Part shown: positions 1 to 8,964 of the stretch, one piece after another
How positions within the stretch are numbered: position 1 is the first letter of the stretch
How the letters are laid out: every line of letters starts with the position of its first letter
Origin: Chitinophaga sp.
GTDB taxonomy: Bacteria > Bacteroidota > Bacteroidia > Chitinophagales > Chitinophagaceae
Assembly: GCF_019236475.1 (NCBI RefSeq)
Contig: NZ_JAFAIX010000005.1
Span: 429,953-493,952 of the forward strand
DNA length: 64,000 bases
Direction: 5' to 3'
Made by a program: the position numbers and the translations under genes
Notes under the pieces: generated by a model
Told to the model about the DNA's origin: nothing
The model's input: the letters and a program-made list of their open reading frames with translations, nothing else
Database searches by the model: none

Positions 1-11
1 CTTTATAGCGT

Positions 12-851
12 ATGAAATTGCCCGTTTTTGGTATAGAAAAGATATTTGATCTTCCCTATAGAGCGGAAGATTTCAAAATCATTCATCATGCGCCTATCAA
101 CACCACAGTGATAGCGGAACCGCATAAGCATGACTTCTACATGCTGCTGCTGATAGAAAAAGGATCGGGCACACATACCATCGATTTTGAAGACTACACC
201 GTACAGCATCGCAGTATCTTTTTCCTCGCACCAGGCCAAGCCCATCAATGGGATATCTCCGCAGATACGCATGGCTACCAGGTGATGTTTTCTCCTGCTT
301 TCCTCGCTCAGAAAGGACCGCTGTGGCCCTTCTTCACACCCAATACGATTCCTGTACTACAACTCACCCCTACACAACTAAAACAATTACAACACGAGCT
401 GCATCTCATGCATGAGGAAATGGCCCAACACCAGCTCCTTCACAGCAGTATTTTACATCATCGTTTACAGGTGGTACTATTCCTCCTCCAACGATGGTAT
501 ACGGCCGCACATCCTGAAATTAGCCACAGCACCAGCAATCACCTGATAAACAAATTTTTGCAGATGCTGGAAAGACATTATACCCAAGAAGCAGGGGTGC
601 AATTTTATGCCGACAAACTCCATATCACTCCCAGTTATCTAAACCAGGTATGTAGCCGGGAAACAGGTCGTACCGCAGGGGAATATATCCGCGAACGCAT
701 ACTCCTCGAAGCAAAACGCATGCTCTCCCTCACCACCATGGACATCCGCGAAATCGCGTATTCACTGGGCTTTAAAGACAGCTCCTACTTCTCCCGCTTC
801 TTCCGAAAATACACGGAACAAACGCCCCTGGAGTTCCGCCGCAAAAAATAA
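12..851 (+). CDS. AraC family transcriptional regulator
   Basis: The 279-residue protein has an N-terminal cupin-like sensor (motif HKHDFYMLLL near residue 40, then a THTIDFEDY stretch) and a C-terminal pair of AraC helix-turn-helix units over about the last 100 residues (DIREIAYSLGFKDSSYFSRFFRKYT). It resembles the second regulator of this type at 39124-39981, and both have the PHKHDF and HTIDF signatures. It lies 65 nt upstream of a co-directional MFS exporter and may control it; that is inference from position. The inducer is unknown. The promoter lies outside the window. Confidence 0.9.
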   Translation: MKLPVFGIEKIFDLPYRAEDFKIIHHAPINTTVIAEPHKHDFYMLLLIEKGSGTHTIDFEDYTVQHRSIFFLAPGQAHQWDISADTHGYQVMFSPAFLAQKGPLWPFFTPNTIPVLQLTPTQLKQLQHELHLMHEEMAQHQLLHSSILHHRLQVVLFLLQRWYTAAHPEISHSTSNHLINKFLQMLERHYTQEAGVQFYADKLHITPSYLNQVCSRETGRTAGEYIRERILLEAKRMLSLTTMDIREIAYSLGFKDSSYFSRFFRKYTEQTPLEFRRKK

Positions 852-902
852 AAAGTACCCGCAATGTTATAATGAGTACCATTTTCCGCCCTAAGCTCCT
901 GT

Positions 903-910
903 TACCTTTG
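903..910 (+). promoter_or_regulatory. -7 promoter box for the MFS/amidohydrolase operon
   Basis: TACCTTTG fits the Bacteroidota TAnnTTTG -7 element. No clear -33 TTG was found. The first ATG of the MFS gene is only 5 nt after the box, so the mRNA may be nearly leaderless or translation may start at the ATG at 934. Confidence 0.55.
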
Positions 911-915
911 TAGGT

Positions 916-2118
916 ATGATGGAAAATGTATTAATGGACAAACGTATAAAAGCCCCTACCACGGCGCTCAGCCAGGGACTTGTAATGCTGATGGCCATTA
1001 CGTGTGGATTGGTAGTGGCCAATATTTACTATAACCAACCCCTGCTGGTACAAATTGCAGAGACCTTTGGTCTAACTTCTGGCCAAGTAAGTATCATTGC
1101 TACTATTACCCAGGTAGGATATACCTTGGGCTTATTATTTATCGTTCCTTTAGGCGATAAAACAGAAAGACGAAAACTCATCCTGATAAAGATCGCAGGT
1201 GCTGCTATATGTATGTTCCTCGCCGCCGCTGCGGCCAATTTCGCGATGATGATCGCAGCTAGTTTCCTCATCGGATTCTTCTCCGCAGTACCACAACTAT
1301 TACTGCCCATGGCCGCTACGCTGGCCCCAGAGGAGTCAAGAGGCCGTATTGTAGGTAAAGTCATGAGTGGATTGCTGATCGGTATCCTCTTATCCCGCAC
1401 CCTCAGCGGCTTTATTGGCGCCCATCTAGGCTGGAGAGCCGTGTTTATCATAGGTGGCGTATCCATGGTGATATTAATGCTGATCCTAGCGGCAAAATTG
1501 CCTAAAAATCCTCCTTCTTTTATGGGGAGCTATGGTAGCTTGATGAAATCATTGGTTACTTTAATCAGGGAATTACCTGCACTGCGACAAGCAGCTTTCA
1601 CGGGCTTCTGTATGTTCGGGGCATTCAGCGTATTCTGGACAACCCTGGTATTCCTCCTGGAAGGAAGTCCTTTCTTCTTCAAAAGTGATGTAGTAGGTTT
1701 ATTTGGTGTGATCGGGGCTTGTGGTGCACTCGCAGCGCCAATTGCAGGAAAATCTACAGATACAAAAGGGCCACAATTTACCATCCGACTAGGGATCATT
1801 GCCGCATTAGGAGCGTATATTATCATGGGATTCTCTGCGGCTTCGCTGATAGGGCTCATTGCAGGTGTCATTCTATTGGATGTAGGGATGCAGGTAACGC
1901 ATATCTCTAACCAATCGAAAGTATTTGCCCTGCGCCCGGAAGCGCGTAGCCGACTCAATACCGTATATATTTCCAGTTCCTTTGCCGGCGGCTCAATGGG
2001 CTCCCTATTAGGTGCCATAGCATGGGGTGAAGGTGGCTGGATAGCCGTATGCCTCCTGGGGGGCGCATTCATCCTGACCGCATTTATCATCAACATAAAA
2101 CAACGCAGCCTACAATGA
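916..2118 (+). CDS. MFS transporter, drug/sugar exporter type
   Basis: About 400 residues, almost entirely hydrophobic, with twelve predictable membrane segments in two halves. The loop after helix 2 has the MFS signature (PLGDKTERRKLI). The family exports small molecules by proton antiport at the inner membrane; the substrate cannot be told from sequence. Candidate starts are ATGs at 916, 919 and 934. The -7 box at 903-910 makes 916 a possible leaderless start and 934 a leadered one. The stop codon overlaps the start of the amidohydrolase gene (ATGATGA), so the two are translationally coupled. Confidence 0.88.
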   Translation: MMENVLMDKRIKAPTTALSQGLVMLMAITCGLVVANIYYNQPLLVQIAETFGLTSGQVSIIATITQVGYTLGLLFIVPLGDKTERRKLILIKIAGAAICMFLAAAAANFAMMIAASFLIGFFSAVPQLLLPMAATLAPEESRGRIVGKVMSGLLIGILLSRTLSGFIGAHLGWRAVFIIGGVSMVILMLILAAKLPKNPPSFMGSYGSLMKSLVTLIRELPALRQAAFTGFCMFGAFSVFWTTLVFLLEGSPFFFKSDVVGLFGVIGACGALAAPIAGKSTDTKGPQFTIRLGIIAALGAYIIMGFSAASLIGLIAGVILLDVGMQVTHISNQSKVFALRPEARSRLNTVYISSSFAGGSMGSLLGAIAWGEGGWIAVCLLGGAFILTAFIINIKQRSLQ

Positions 2119-3530
2119 TGAAAAAAATTCTGCTGGCCTCTATCGCTATGATGGGCAGCTTCAGCGCTTTCAGCCAACAAGCCGACCTGATTATCCGCAA
2201 TGCGAAGGTAATCGATGTGGCCACTGGGAAAATCAAAGCCGGTCAAGCTATCGTGGTGCGCCATGATAGTATTATCGCTGTCACAGACGATAACAAAGCG
2301 AATAAATTCAAAGCCAGCGAAACTTATGATGCTGCGGGCAAATACGCGATGCCCGGGTTATGGGACATGCATATGCACTTCGGTGGCGGCGATACCCTCG
2401 CAAATGAAAATAAAAACTTCCTCCCCCTCTACCTGGCGCATGGTATCACCACGGTGCGTGATTGCTCCGCTGATATCAGCGACCTGGTAATTAAATGGAG
2501 AGGAGAAGTGAACAATGGTACCCTACAAGGACCCACTATTTTCACCTCGGGTCCTAAACTGGAAGGATATAAATCCATCTGGTTAAACGACCTAGAAATA
2601 GGTACCAGTGCGGAATTACAGAAAGCGTTGGACTCACTTCAACGCATTAAAGTAGATTTCATAAAAGTTACAGACAATACTCTCAAAAACGATCTGTATC
2701 TCGAAGCGTTGCGGGAAGCCCGCAAACGCGGATGGGCCGTGTCTGCCCATATTCCATATACACTCACAATGGACCAGGTTACAGCAGCAGGATTGAGCGC
2801 AGTGGAACATCTTGGATATGCGTGGAAAGCAGGCGTGAAAGATGAAGCCGCCTTATCCCAGATGATTGCAAAAGGCGAATTGAAAGGACGCGATATCAAT
2901 AAGTATATCATGTCGCACTTCGATACTGCCGCAGCCATGAAAACATACAGGATGATGGCTGCCCGCGGTACCGCAGTAACGCCAACGCTTACACTCCCTC
3001 ACCTGCTCGCTTACCTGGATAAAGATGATCATAAACACGATCCTTACCTACAATACATTGGTAAAGGTATCCAAGGTACTTATGAATGGCGTGTAAACCG
3101 CACCATGCAAGATGATAGTGCTGCTATCGCATGGCGTAAAGAAGTTTTTGCTAAAACTGCTGCTATTCTGCCATTGCTGGAAAAAGCGGGCGTGAAAATT
3201 ATGGCAGGTACAGATGCGGGTTATCTTAACTCGTACGACTATCCGGGAATTGGTTTGCACCAGGAACTGGCACTGATGGTACAATTTGGCCATATCACGC
3301 CTTTACAGGCCCTACAGGCTTCTGTCATCAATTCTCCTGCATTCCTGCATAAAACAAATTATGGCGCTATCGCTACCGGAAAAAAGGCCGACATTCTTTT
3401 ACTGAATGCCAACCCACTAGAGGATATCACCAATACACAAAAAATAAATGCAGTAGTGGTAAAAGGTAAACTCTTGAACAGACAAGCACTTGACGGACTA
3501 TTACAGCACGTGCGCGAAAGCAATAAATAG
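2115..3530 (+). CDS. Secreted amidohydrolase family protein
   Basis: A 471-residue metal-dependent hydrolase with a Sec signal peptide (MMKKILLASIAMMGSFSAFSQ). Metal-site motifs of the amidohydrolase superfamily are present in order: DMHMHF (H86, H88), a Lys in DFIKVTD, SAHIPY, VEHLGY and AGTDAG. This matches the imidazolonepropionase/prolidase-like branch acting on cyclic amides or dipeptides; the substrate is unknown. The ATGATG start overlaps the MFS stop. The product is expected in the periplasm, and pairing with an exporter could suggest processing of a transported compound, which is inference. Confidence 0.85.
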   Translation: MMKKILLASIAMMGSFSAFSQQADLIIRNAKVIDVATGKIKAGQAIVVRHDSIIAVTDDNKANKFKASETYDAAGKYAMPGLWDMHMHFGGGDTLANENKNFLPLYLAHGITTVRDCSADISDLVIKWRGEVNNGTLQGPTIFTSGPKLEGYKSIWLNDLEIGTSAELQKALDSLQRIKVDFIKVTDNTLKNDLYLEALREARKRGWAVSAHIPYTLTMDQVTAAGLSAVEHLGYAWKAGVKDEAALSQMIAKGELKGRDINKYIMSHFDTAAAMKTYRMMAARGTAVTPTLTLPHLLAYLDKDDHKHDPYLQYIGKGIQGTYEWRVNRTMQDDSAAIAWRKEVFAKTAAILPLLEKAGVKIMAGTDAGYLNSYDYPGIGLHQELALMVQFGHITPLQALQASVINSPAFLHKTNYGAIATGKKADILLLNANPLEDITNTQKINAVVVKGKLLNRQALDGLLQHVRESNK

Positions 3531-3548
3531 GGAAAAACTTTTCTGCCT

Positions 3549-3577
3549 GTCGTCCCTGCCCGCTGGGCAGGGACGAC
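3549..3577. terminator. Hairpin B, copy 1 of paired-hairpin element
   Basis: A perfect 13-bp stem (GTCGTCCCTGCCC) closes a GCT loop 18 nt after the amidohydrolase stop. The inner CCTGCCC/GGGCAGG is shared with the hairpins at 23169-23197 and 55715-55743, while the outer arm bases differ with compensating changes. Confidence 0.8.
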
Positions 3578-3587
3578 GAAAAAAATC

Positions 3588-3628
3588 AGAAGAATGGATT
3601 GACACCGCAGACGTCAATCCATTCTTCT
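3588..3628. terminator. Hairpin A, copy 1 of paired-hairpin element
   Basis: A 16-bp perfect stem with a 9-nt loop lies between the convergent amidohydrolase and lepB genes. On the minus strand it is followed by a T-run, so it can end lepB transcription. The minus-strand core GACGTCTGC is shared with the hairpins at 23122-23158 and 55656-55712. Confidence 0.8.
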
Positions 3629-3638
3629 AATACAGCTT

Positions 3639-4802
3639 CTAATTAATAAAATGAAACATCCTTCGCCATCTTATATTGCCGGAACCTACGCTTAGCCACA
3701 CCATGGTAGCCTTACCCACAATATGATTTTCCGGCAGAAATCCCCAATAACGGGAGTCATCAGAATAATGCCTGTTATCTCCCATCATCCAGTAATAATT
3801 CATTTTAAAGGTATAGGAAGACGCGGGCACGCCATTTATCAATATCCTACCATTCGTCGTATCCAGCTTATTGCCCTCATAAGTGCCGATAATCCGTATA
3901 TATAGCCCGATGTTTTCCCTGGTCAACTGCACCACATCACCTTTCTTTGGCACATAAATAGGGCCGAAATTATCCCGGTTCCAGGCATACATCGTATCAT
4001 AAGGATACATCCTTTTATCCTTTTCTGTAGCGGAATCCAATTCCACTTGATAACCCAGCTTCCGCAATTTTTCACGGGCTACAACTGTTAGGTTATATCT
4101 AGTTTTGGTAGAATCCCGATAATACTGGTAAAAATTACTGTCAATCCGCAATTCCTTACGCAAGGAGGAGGGCAAAGTTTTACAGGTATTATCCGTGATA
4201 ATGTATTTCATTTCCGATTCAGGCGGCAAGATTTGTAACTGTCCATTTACAGATACCTCACCATTCTTAATAGTAACGGTATCTCCAGGCAATCCTATAC
4301 AACGTTTGATCCAAGTAGCTCTTTTATCTACTGGGCGTATATCTGGAGGAGGATAACCATCAATGGAACCCACCTGGTATGCATTCAACTCTTCTCCATG
4401 TTTATCCGTCACCACAGTATCTCCCGCAGGAAGATTAAAAACAATGACATCGTATCGCTTGGGTTTACCAAAGCCTGGGAGTCGCATATAAGGCCATTGT
4501 ACCGCAGTGGAGTATGGCTTTACACCAGTTAAAAAAGGCAGTGTTGAATTCGTAAAAGGAATGGCCAATGGGGTAATGGGAATTCTTGGACCATAACTAA
4601 CTTTACTAACAAAAATATAATCGTTCACTAATAACGTCTGCTCCATGGAGGGAGTGGGGATAACAAATGCTTCAAATAGAAAGGTTCTGATAAGGGTGGC
4701 CACAACAACTGCAAAAACAATTGCATCTATCCATTCCCTGAGCAGTGATTTCTTTTTCTTTTCAGCATTCGTGGTGGGCTTGCGTCGGGAAAAAAACTTC
4801 AT
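3639..4802 (-). CDS. lepB: Signal peptidase I
   Basis: A 387-residue inner-membrane serine protease that removes Sec signal peptides. A basic N-terminus is followed by a membrane segment at about residues 26-45, then the catalytic Ser in PTPSMEQT (S52) and the general-base Lys in IKRCIGLPGD (K166). The C-terminal box GDNRHYSDDSRYWGFLP is intact. It is longer than the roughly 320-residue E. coli enzyme because of an insertion of about 130 residues between K166 and the GDNR box, usual for Bacteroidota. Transcribed alone, convergent with the amidohydrolase. Confidence 0.95.
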   Translation of the reverse strand: MKFFSRRKPTTNAEKKKKSLLREWIDAIVFAVVVATLIRTFLFEAFVIPTPSMEQTLLVNDYIFVSKVSYGPRIPITPLAIPFTNSTLPFLTGVKPYSTAVQWPYMRLPGFGKPKRYDVIVFNLPAGDTVVTDKHGEELNAYQVGSIDGYPPPDIRPVDKRATWIKRCIGLPGDTVTIKNGEVSVNGQLQILPPESEMKYIITDNTCKTLPSSLRKELRIDSNFYQYYRDSTKTRYNLTVVAREKLRKLGYQVELDSATEKDKRMYPYDTMYAWNRDNFGPIYVPKKGDVVQLTRENIGLYIRIIGTYEGNKLDTTNGRILINGVPASSYTFKMNYYWMMGDNRHYSDDSRYWGFLPENHIVGKATMVWLSVGSGNIRWRRMFHFIN

Positions 4803-4886
4803 CCGTCACTGATTTAAGTGAAGATGAATGTACTATTCCCTACTGCAGTTCCGCTGCAGCAGGGAATAGGCAATGGTGTTCATTTA

Positions 4887-5789
4887 TCAGTTGACTATAC
4901 GAGGAATCATGCCGCGAATGCCCATATCCACCACTTTCTCTCCACTCAAAGGTTCCCATTTTCCATCCTGGTTATCGTCTACCCATTCAAAACTCTTATT
5001 CACAGACAAACTAACGGTTACGACTATATCCTTTTGCTCCTGACCAGTGATCACCAACTTCCCTGGCGCAAATGCAGCGGTCACCACACAAGACCCAGCC
5101 GGTACGGGCGAAGTAGCGAACAACGGATTCACCACGGTGGTAGCACCTGCTGGCGCCTGCCCAGATACCACATTGGCCTGCCCTGCCAACGCAGATTCAA
5201 ACGCCCAATATCCTTGCTTACGATTGCCATTTACAGTAACGGTTTTCGTTTTCACCAAGTAATCTTGCAGATACGTATTAAAACCAATAAAAGAGGCTAC
5301 AGTACCGGTATAATCGCCCTTAATAGGGAATCCACTAATCACCGTATCCACATGAAAGCTCACGTCATATTGCTGAAAAGCCAAGGATAAGCGCAACCAC
5401 TCATAACTACCAGCAGGAACCTGGTTCAACGGCATACTAAAGAAAGTTTCCCCTTCTCCCACTGCGGTGGATTTATTAAAATCTATCGCAGATTCACCGC
5501 CAGCAGTAGTTTCAGGCGCACGGTACAAGATAGCACCCTTGCCCAGCATGGTAGTGGCGGTTGGCGCCAACTCCAAGTAATGAGAACTCATCTTCCGAAA
5601 TATAGGGTGCTGCCCGGCATTGCCCGCAGGAATAGCTACCGGTTGACCCGTATTTCCCAATCGCACTTGCGTGGAATCAAAATGAAACTTAAAAACCAAT
5701 TGAGGCCCGCTATTGCTGGAATTGGAAGACGACTTACTGCAAGCAGACAGCAGTAACAAGATACAAGATGATAAAAACAGATTTTTCAT
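4887..5789 (-). CDS. Hypothetical lipoprotein
   Basis: 300 residues with a lipoprotein signal peptide; the lipobox LLSAC places the lipidated Cys at position 17, followed by a Ser/Asn-rich linker. The rest is soluble and beta-rich with no motif I recognise. Near the C-terminus a DDNQDGKW stretch resembles an EF-hand-like calcium loop, but it is single and unproven. Probably anchored to the outer membrane. It is divergent from the TIM-barrel isomerase gene; the function is unknown. Confidence 0.7.
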   Translation of the reverse strand: MKNLFLSSCILLLLSACSKSSSNSSNSGPQLVFKFHFDSTQVRLGNTGQPVAIPAGNAGQHPIFRKMSSHYLELAPTATTMLGKGAILYRAPETTAGGESAIDFNKSTAVGEGETFFSMPLNQVPAGSYEWLRLSLAFQQYDVSFHVDTVISGFPIKGDYTGTVASFIGFNTYLQDYLVKTKTVTVNGNRKQGYWAFESALAGQANVVSGQAPAGATTVVNPLFATSPVPAGSCVVTAAFAPGKLVITGQEQKDIVVTVSLSVNKSFEWVDDNQDGKWEPLSGEKVVDMGIRGMIPRIVN

Positions 5790-5852
5790 GCGCTTGTTGT
5801 AGGTGATTTTACATTGTATAAATACGCAATATGTTCATAATTTATTGCTCCA

Positions 5853-5872
5853 TGCAATAATTTTTCATTGCA
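5853..5872. promoter_or_regulatory. Possible operator palindrome
   Basis: TGCAAT and ATTGCA form an inverted repeat 8 nt apart in the AT-rich intergenic region between the divergent lipoprotein and isomerase genes. It could bind a dimeric regulator, but a chance origin is quite possible in such AT-rich DNA. Confidence 0.25.
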
Positions 5873-5934
5873 ATCAATTTCGTTTTATTATTTTCATCCC
5901 GACATATCTCCACGTTAGTTTTAATGTTCTTCAT

Positions 5935-6909
5935 ATGAGTACTTCAAGACGTTCTTTTCTTCAGCAGGCGAGTATGATCGCGGCTGGAATGATGTTACCC
6001 GGCGGACTTTCCGCTTTCGCTAAAGAGAATGGCCTGCCTAAAAAGATAGGCATCCAACTGTATACCATGCGCGATCAGTTGGACAAAAATGCAAAGGAAA
6101 CACTCACCCGTATTGCTAAAATCGGCTACCAGGAAGTAGAAACTTATTACGGCTATCAGCCTGGCGATCCTGGTAAATTCTGGGGTCTCCCAGTGAAAGA
6201 ACTGAAAGCACTGCTGAAAAGCCTGAACATCGTTTCTCCTAGTGGCCATTATGGCCTCAATCACTTCCTCACGAAAGGAAATGAAAAAGACGATGAGCTG
6301 AAAGCACAAGTAGAATACGCAGCAGAACTAGGTCAGAAATATTTCGTGGTGCCTGCATTGCCTTTCCCCGAATGGGATGCACCCGCTACGGCTGATTACT
6401 ACAAATTTGTTTCTGATCAACTGAATAAGGCGGCTGAATACTGTAAGAAATCAGGACTGCATGTGGCCTACCACAACCACTTCTGGGAGTTCAAACCGCT
6501 GACAGATGCTACTGGTACAGGCTATGAGGTGATGTTGAAAAACACGGACAAATCCTCCGTTTTCTTTGAGCTCGATTGCTTCTGGGCCATCAAATCCGGT
6601 TTTGATCCCGTGAAATTATTTGCACAAGCGCCTGGTAGATTCTTTGCACTGCACGTAAAAGATATTGACAAAGCCAAACAAGAGGTACTTGTGTCTCCCG
6701 AAAATGCAAACAAAAAAGCAATGGAACTGCTGTCTATGGCTTCCTTTGCGGATGTAGGCACCGGCGCGGTGGACTTCAAACGCATTCTGGCCAAAGCGCC
6801 AGCAGCAGGCGTGAAACACTTGTATGTGGAACAGGACAGAATTGTTACGGAACCTTTCCAAAGTATCACCAACAGCTATAAGTACGTTAGAAACACATTG
6901 TTGAAATAA
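5935..6909 (+). CDS. Tat-exported sugar phosphate isomerase/epimerase (TIM barrel)
   Basis: 324 residues. The ATG at 5935 was chosen because it gives a clean twin-arginine signal (TSRRSFLQQ followed by a hydrophobic stretch ending GGLSAFA); upstream in-frame codons look non-coding. The mature part has the xylose-isomerase-like TIM barrel: IGIQLYTMRD, then metal-site motifs YHNHFWEF, FELDCFW and LHVKD. Family members isomerise or epimerise sugars, or act in inositol catabolism; here it would act in the periplasm. Transcribed alone and closed by the palindrome at 6916-6947. Confidence 0.88.
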   Translation: MSTSRRSFLQQASMIAAGMMLPGGLSAFAKENGLPKKIGIQLYTMRDQLDKNAKETLTRIAKIGYQEVETYYGYQPGDPGKFWGLPVKELKALLKSLNIVSPSGHYGLNHFLTKGNEKDDELKAQVEYAAELGQKYFVVPALPFPEWDAPATADYYKFVSDQLNKAAEYCKKSGLHVAYHNHFWEFKPLTDATGTGYEVMLKNTDKSSVFFELDCFWAIKSGFDPVKLFAQAPGRFFALHVKDIDKAKQEVLVSPENANKKAMELLSMASFADVGTGAVDFKRILAKAPAAGVKHLYVEQDRIVTEPFQSITNSYKYVRNTLLK

Positions 6910-6915
6910 ATTTTT

Positions 6916-6947
6916 AGCCTACGGCAGACACGTGTCTGCCGTAGGCT
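6916..6947. terminator. 32-nt perfect palindrome, likely terminator
   Basis: Two perfectly complementary 16-nt arms with no spacer (centre GACACGTGTC) begin 7 nt after the isomerase stop. It is followed by TTATTCTTCT. It holds GCAGAC/GTCTGC, also present in the paired-hairpin family described at 3588, 23122 and 55656. Confidence 0.7.
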
Positions 6948-6984
6948 TATTCTTCTCCTCACTACAGAAAAGGTGGAAATACCC

Positions 6985-6992
6985 TAGTTTTG
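6985..6992 (+). promoter_or_regulatory. -7 promoter box for the TPR protein gene
   Basis: TAGTTTTG fits TAnnTTTG. It lies 21 nt before the ATG at 7014, so transcription should begin around 6998. This argues against the upstream TTG at 6990 as a start codon. Confidence 0.6.
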
Positions 6993-7013
6993 CTGCAAAA
7001 TAATGCAGTAACT

Positions 7014-8231
7014 ATGGCGATGCACGAAATTGAATCACTGGTAGAGTTATCCATTCTCTGCCTCGACAACAGTCAGGATACCCAGGCTGACTACAGAAGC
7101 CTCTTCTTCAACCTGTATCAGCTCCAAGATAGCTTTGATACTGGCTTTACCCATTTCCGGGTAATGGATACACTGATTAAACATCACTACGTATATACTT
7201 TTCCGATCACTGCTCATCCTGCTTACCTCCAGCACCAGCGCTACTTTGATCAACTAGCAGGAGATCAGAAATTCAGCTTCATCTATGCCAATCCTGGTAA
7301 GGAATGGGACGCTACGTCCAATCCAGTAGCAGGATATGCTAACTTTGACCATACCACCCAACAATACCTGTTGTATTGCGATGCAGGTTCCCTGCTGTGG
7401 TCTTCGATGGCGGCAAACGGCACTATTACGGGCAAAGATGCTGCAGCTCCTGAACCAATGGGCTTCTTCCACCTGGCACTGACCATCGTGGAATATGCTG
7501 CCAAACAGGATTTCATCGATCTGTTGAGCCTGTGGTACCTGCTATTGCCGTATATGGTGATGCAGGCAGAACAAGATGGTATTCCAATCCAGAAGCAGGA
7601 CCTGCAAACTATTTTCCAGATTATCCTCAGCAAAAATGCTATTCCACAAGAAGGCCTCCCTTACGTGGAAGATATCCCTCACGGCGGAGAACTGGGCGAA
7701 TTCTGCGAATGGTGGTATGAACCAGCTCGTCAGTGGATGCCTACTGCACCAGAAGTGACAGAGGAACTAGACCTCGATGCGATTCCTTTCACACAGGAAG
7801 TAGAGAAAAGCGCGACCTGGTATGGACAGCAAGTAGTGACCCTCATGGAATCAGTGACGCATTCTATCCAGTTTATGGAAGACAATGGCGAAAATGCGGA
7901 TATCCGTAAAAGCGTGGAAATGCGACTGGAAGCAGCCCTCCAATATGCCAACAAAGGCCTGGAACAAGCGCCCAACGATCCTAGTTTGCTGATGAACAAA
8001 GGCTCCGTTCTCATGCTACAAGAAAAGTATCCGGAAGCAATGGAAGCCTACGACGAAGCCATGCTGATCGCACCAAGCAATCCATATGTACACCTAAACA
8101 GAGCTATTCTCTTCTACCATATGGATCAGTTCAAGGAGTCCAAAGCCTCCTTTGAAAAGCTGCTGCAACTGGAACCTTCCAATGAATTCGGGCAGCAGTG
8201 GCTGCAACACCTCCGCGAGGCAGGCTACTGA
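7014..8231 (+). CDS. Tetratricopeptide-repeat protein
   Basis: About 405 residues. The N-terminal 280 residues are soluble and match no family I recognise. The C-terminal third holds about three TPR units (QYANKGLEQAPNDP, AMEAYDEAMLIAPSNP, SKASFEKLLQLEPSNE), pointing to a protein-interaction role. There is no signal peptide, so it is probably cytoplasmic. The start at 7014 follows the -7 box at 6985-6992. It stands alone and ends in a strong terminator at 8252-8293. Confidence 0.8.
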   Translation: MAMHEIESLVELSILCLDNSQDTQADYRSLFFNLYQLQDSFDTGFTHFRVMDTLIKHHYVYTFPITAHPAYLQHQRYFDQLAGDQKFSFIYANPGKEWDATSNPVAGYANFDHTTQQYLLYCDAGSLLWSSMAANGTITGKDAAAPEPMGFFHLALTIVEYAAKQDFIDLLSLWYLLLPYMVMQAEQDGIPIQKQDLQTIFQIILSKNAIPQEGLPYVEDIPHGGELGEFCEWWYEPARQWMPTAPEVTEELDLDAIPFTQEVEKSATWYGQQVVTLMESVTHSIQFMEDNGENADIRKSVEMRLEAALQYANKGLEQAPNDPSLLMNKGSVLMLQEKYPEAMEAYDEAMLIAPSNPYVHLNRAILFYHMDQFKESKASFEKLLQLEPSNEFGQQWLQHLREAGY

Positions 8232-8251
8232 TAACCACAAAACCTTTTACT

Positions 8252-8300
8252 AACGGTTGTTTCCGCTCTTCAAAAAATGCGGAAATAACCGTTTTTTTTA
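8252..8300 (+). terminator. Rho-independent terminator
   Basis: A 15-bp stem (AACGGTT.TTTCCGC, one G-T wobble) with a 12-nt loop is followed by a run of eight T. It separates the TPR gene from the aldehyde oxidoreductase operon. Confidence 0.9.
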
Positions 8301-8331
8301 GCTAATTTTCGCGGGTACAAAATACTTGTGT

Positions 8332-8964
8332 ATGTCACAAGACCACAGCGAAAAACAACCAACACACAAACCACTCCATGAAACCCGCCGCGGTTTCCTC
8401 AAGCAGTCCTCCGCTATGATGGCGCTTGCACTGACTCCTCCTATCGTACTCAAAGCAGCGGAAAAAGATGAAGCCATCGCCGCACTCTTTGAAAAAGTAC
8501 CCGTGAGTATGGAGATCAATGGGAAAAAACACCAGCTATCCGTAGAACCACGGACTACCCTACTGGATCTTCTTCGGGAACAACTAGCCCTTACCGGCAC
8601 CAAGAAAGGCTGCGACCATGGCCAATGCGGCGCTTGCACCGTTCATGTCAACGGGATGCGGGTTAATTCCTGCCTGACCCTCGCAGTCATGCAAGAAGGG
8701 AAGAAAATCACTACCATAGAAGGCCTGGCAAACGGAGAAGAATTACATCCTATGCAACAGGCTTTCATCAAGCATGATGGCTTCCAGTGCGGTTATTGCA
8801 CACCCGGACAAATCATGTCGGCAGTGGCCTGCATCCGGGAAGGACATGCCAACTCCCCGGAAGAAATACGCGAATTCATGAGTGGTAATATCTGTCGCTG
8901 TGGCGCTTACGACAATATCGTCAGCGCAGTGATGGAAGTAAAACAGGGAGGGCAACAGGTATGA
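8332..8964 (+). CDS. paoA: Aldehyde oxidoreductase 2Fe-2S subunit, PaoA-like
   Basis: 210 residues. A Tat signal (ETRRGFLKQ plus hydrophobic stretch) occupies about the first 42 residues. Two 2Fe-2S domains follow: plant-type cluster ligands C94, C99, C102 and C114, and the alpha-helical cluster ligands C153, C156, C188 and C190. It passes electrons from the molybdenum centre toward FAD. First gene of a tight operon; its stop overlaps the next start (ATGA). The gene name is by analogy with E. coli PaoABC (YagTSR); the true aldehyde substrate is unknown. Confidence 0.9.
   Translation: MSQDHSEKQPTHKPLHETRRGFLKQSSAMMALALTPPIVLKAAEKDEAIAALFEKVPVSMEINGKKHQLSVEPRTTLLDLLREQLALTGTKKGCDHGQCGACTVHVNGMRVNSCLTLAVMQEGKKITTIEGLANGEELHPMQQAFIKHDGFQCGYCTPGQIMSAVACIREGHANSPEEIREFMSGNICRCGAYDNIVSAVMEVKQGGQQV

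Noticed and set aside
1530..2264. A 244-codon minus-strand frame
   Set aside because: Antisense to the MFS and amidohydrolase genes; Pro/Ala/Arg-rich low-quality translation and no promoter.
4818..5390. A 190-codon plus-strand frame
   Set aside because: Mostly antisense to the lipoprotein gene, which has a clean signal peptide and lipobox.
5803..5934. Longer N-terminus for the TIM-barrel isomerase
   Set aside because: The upstream codons are AT-rich and Ile/Phe-rich, and they would bury the twin-arginine signal that starts at 5935.
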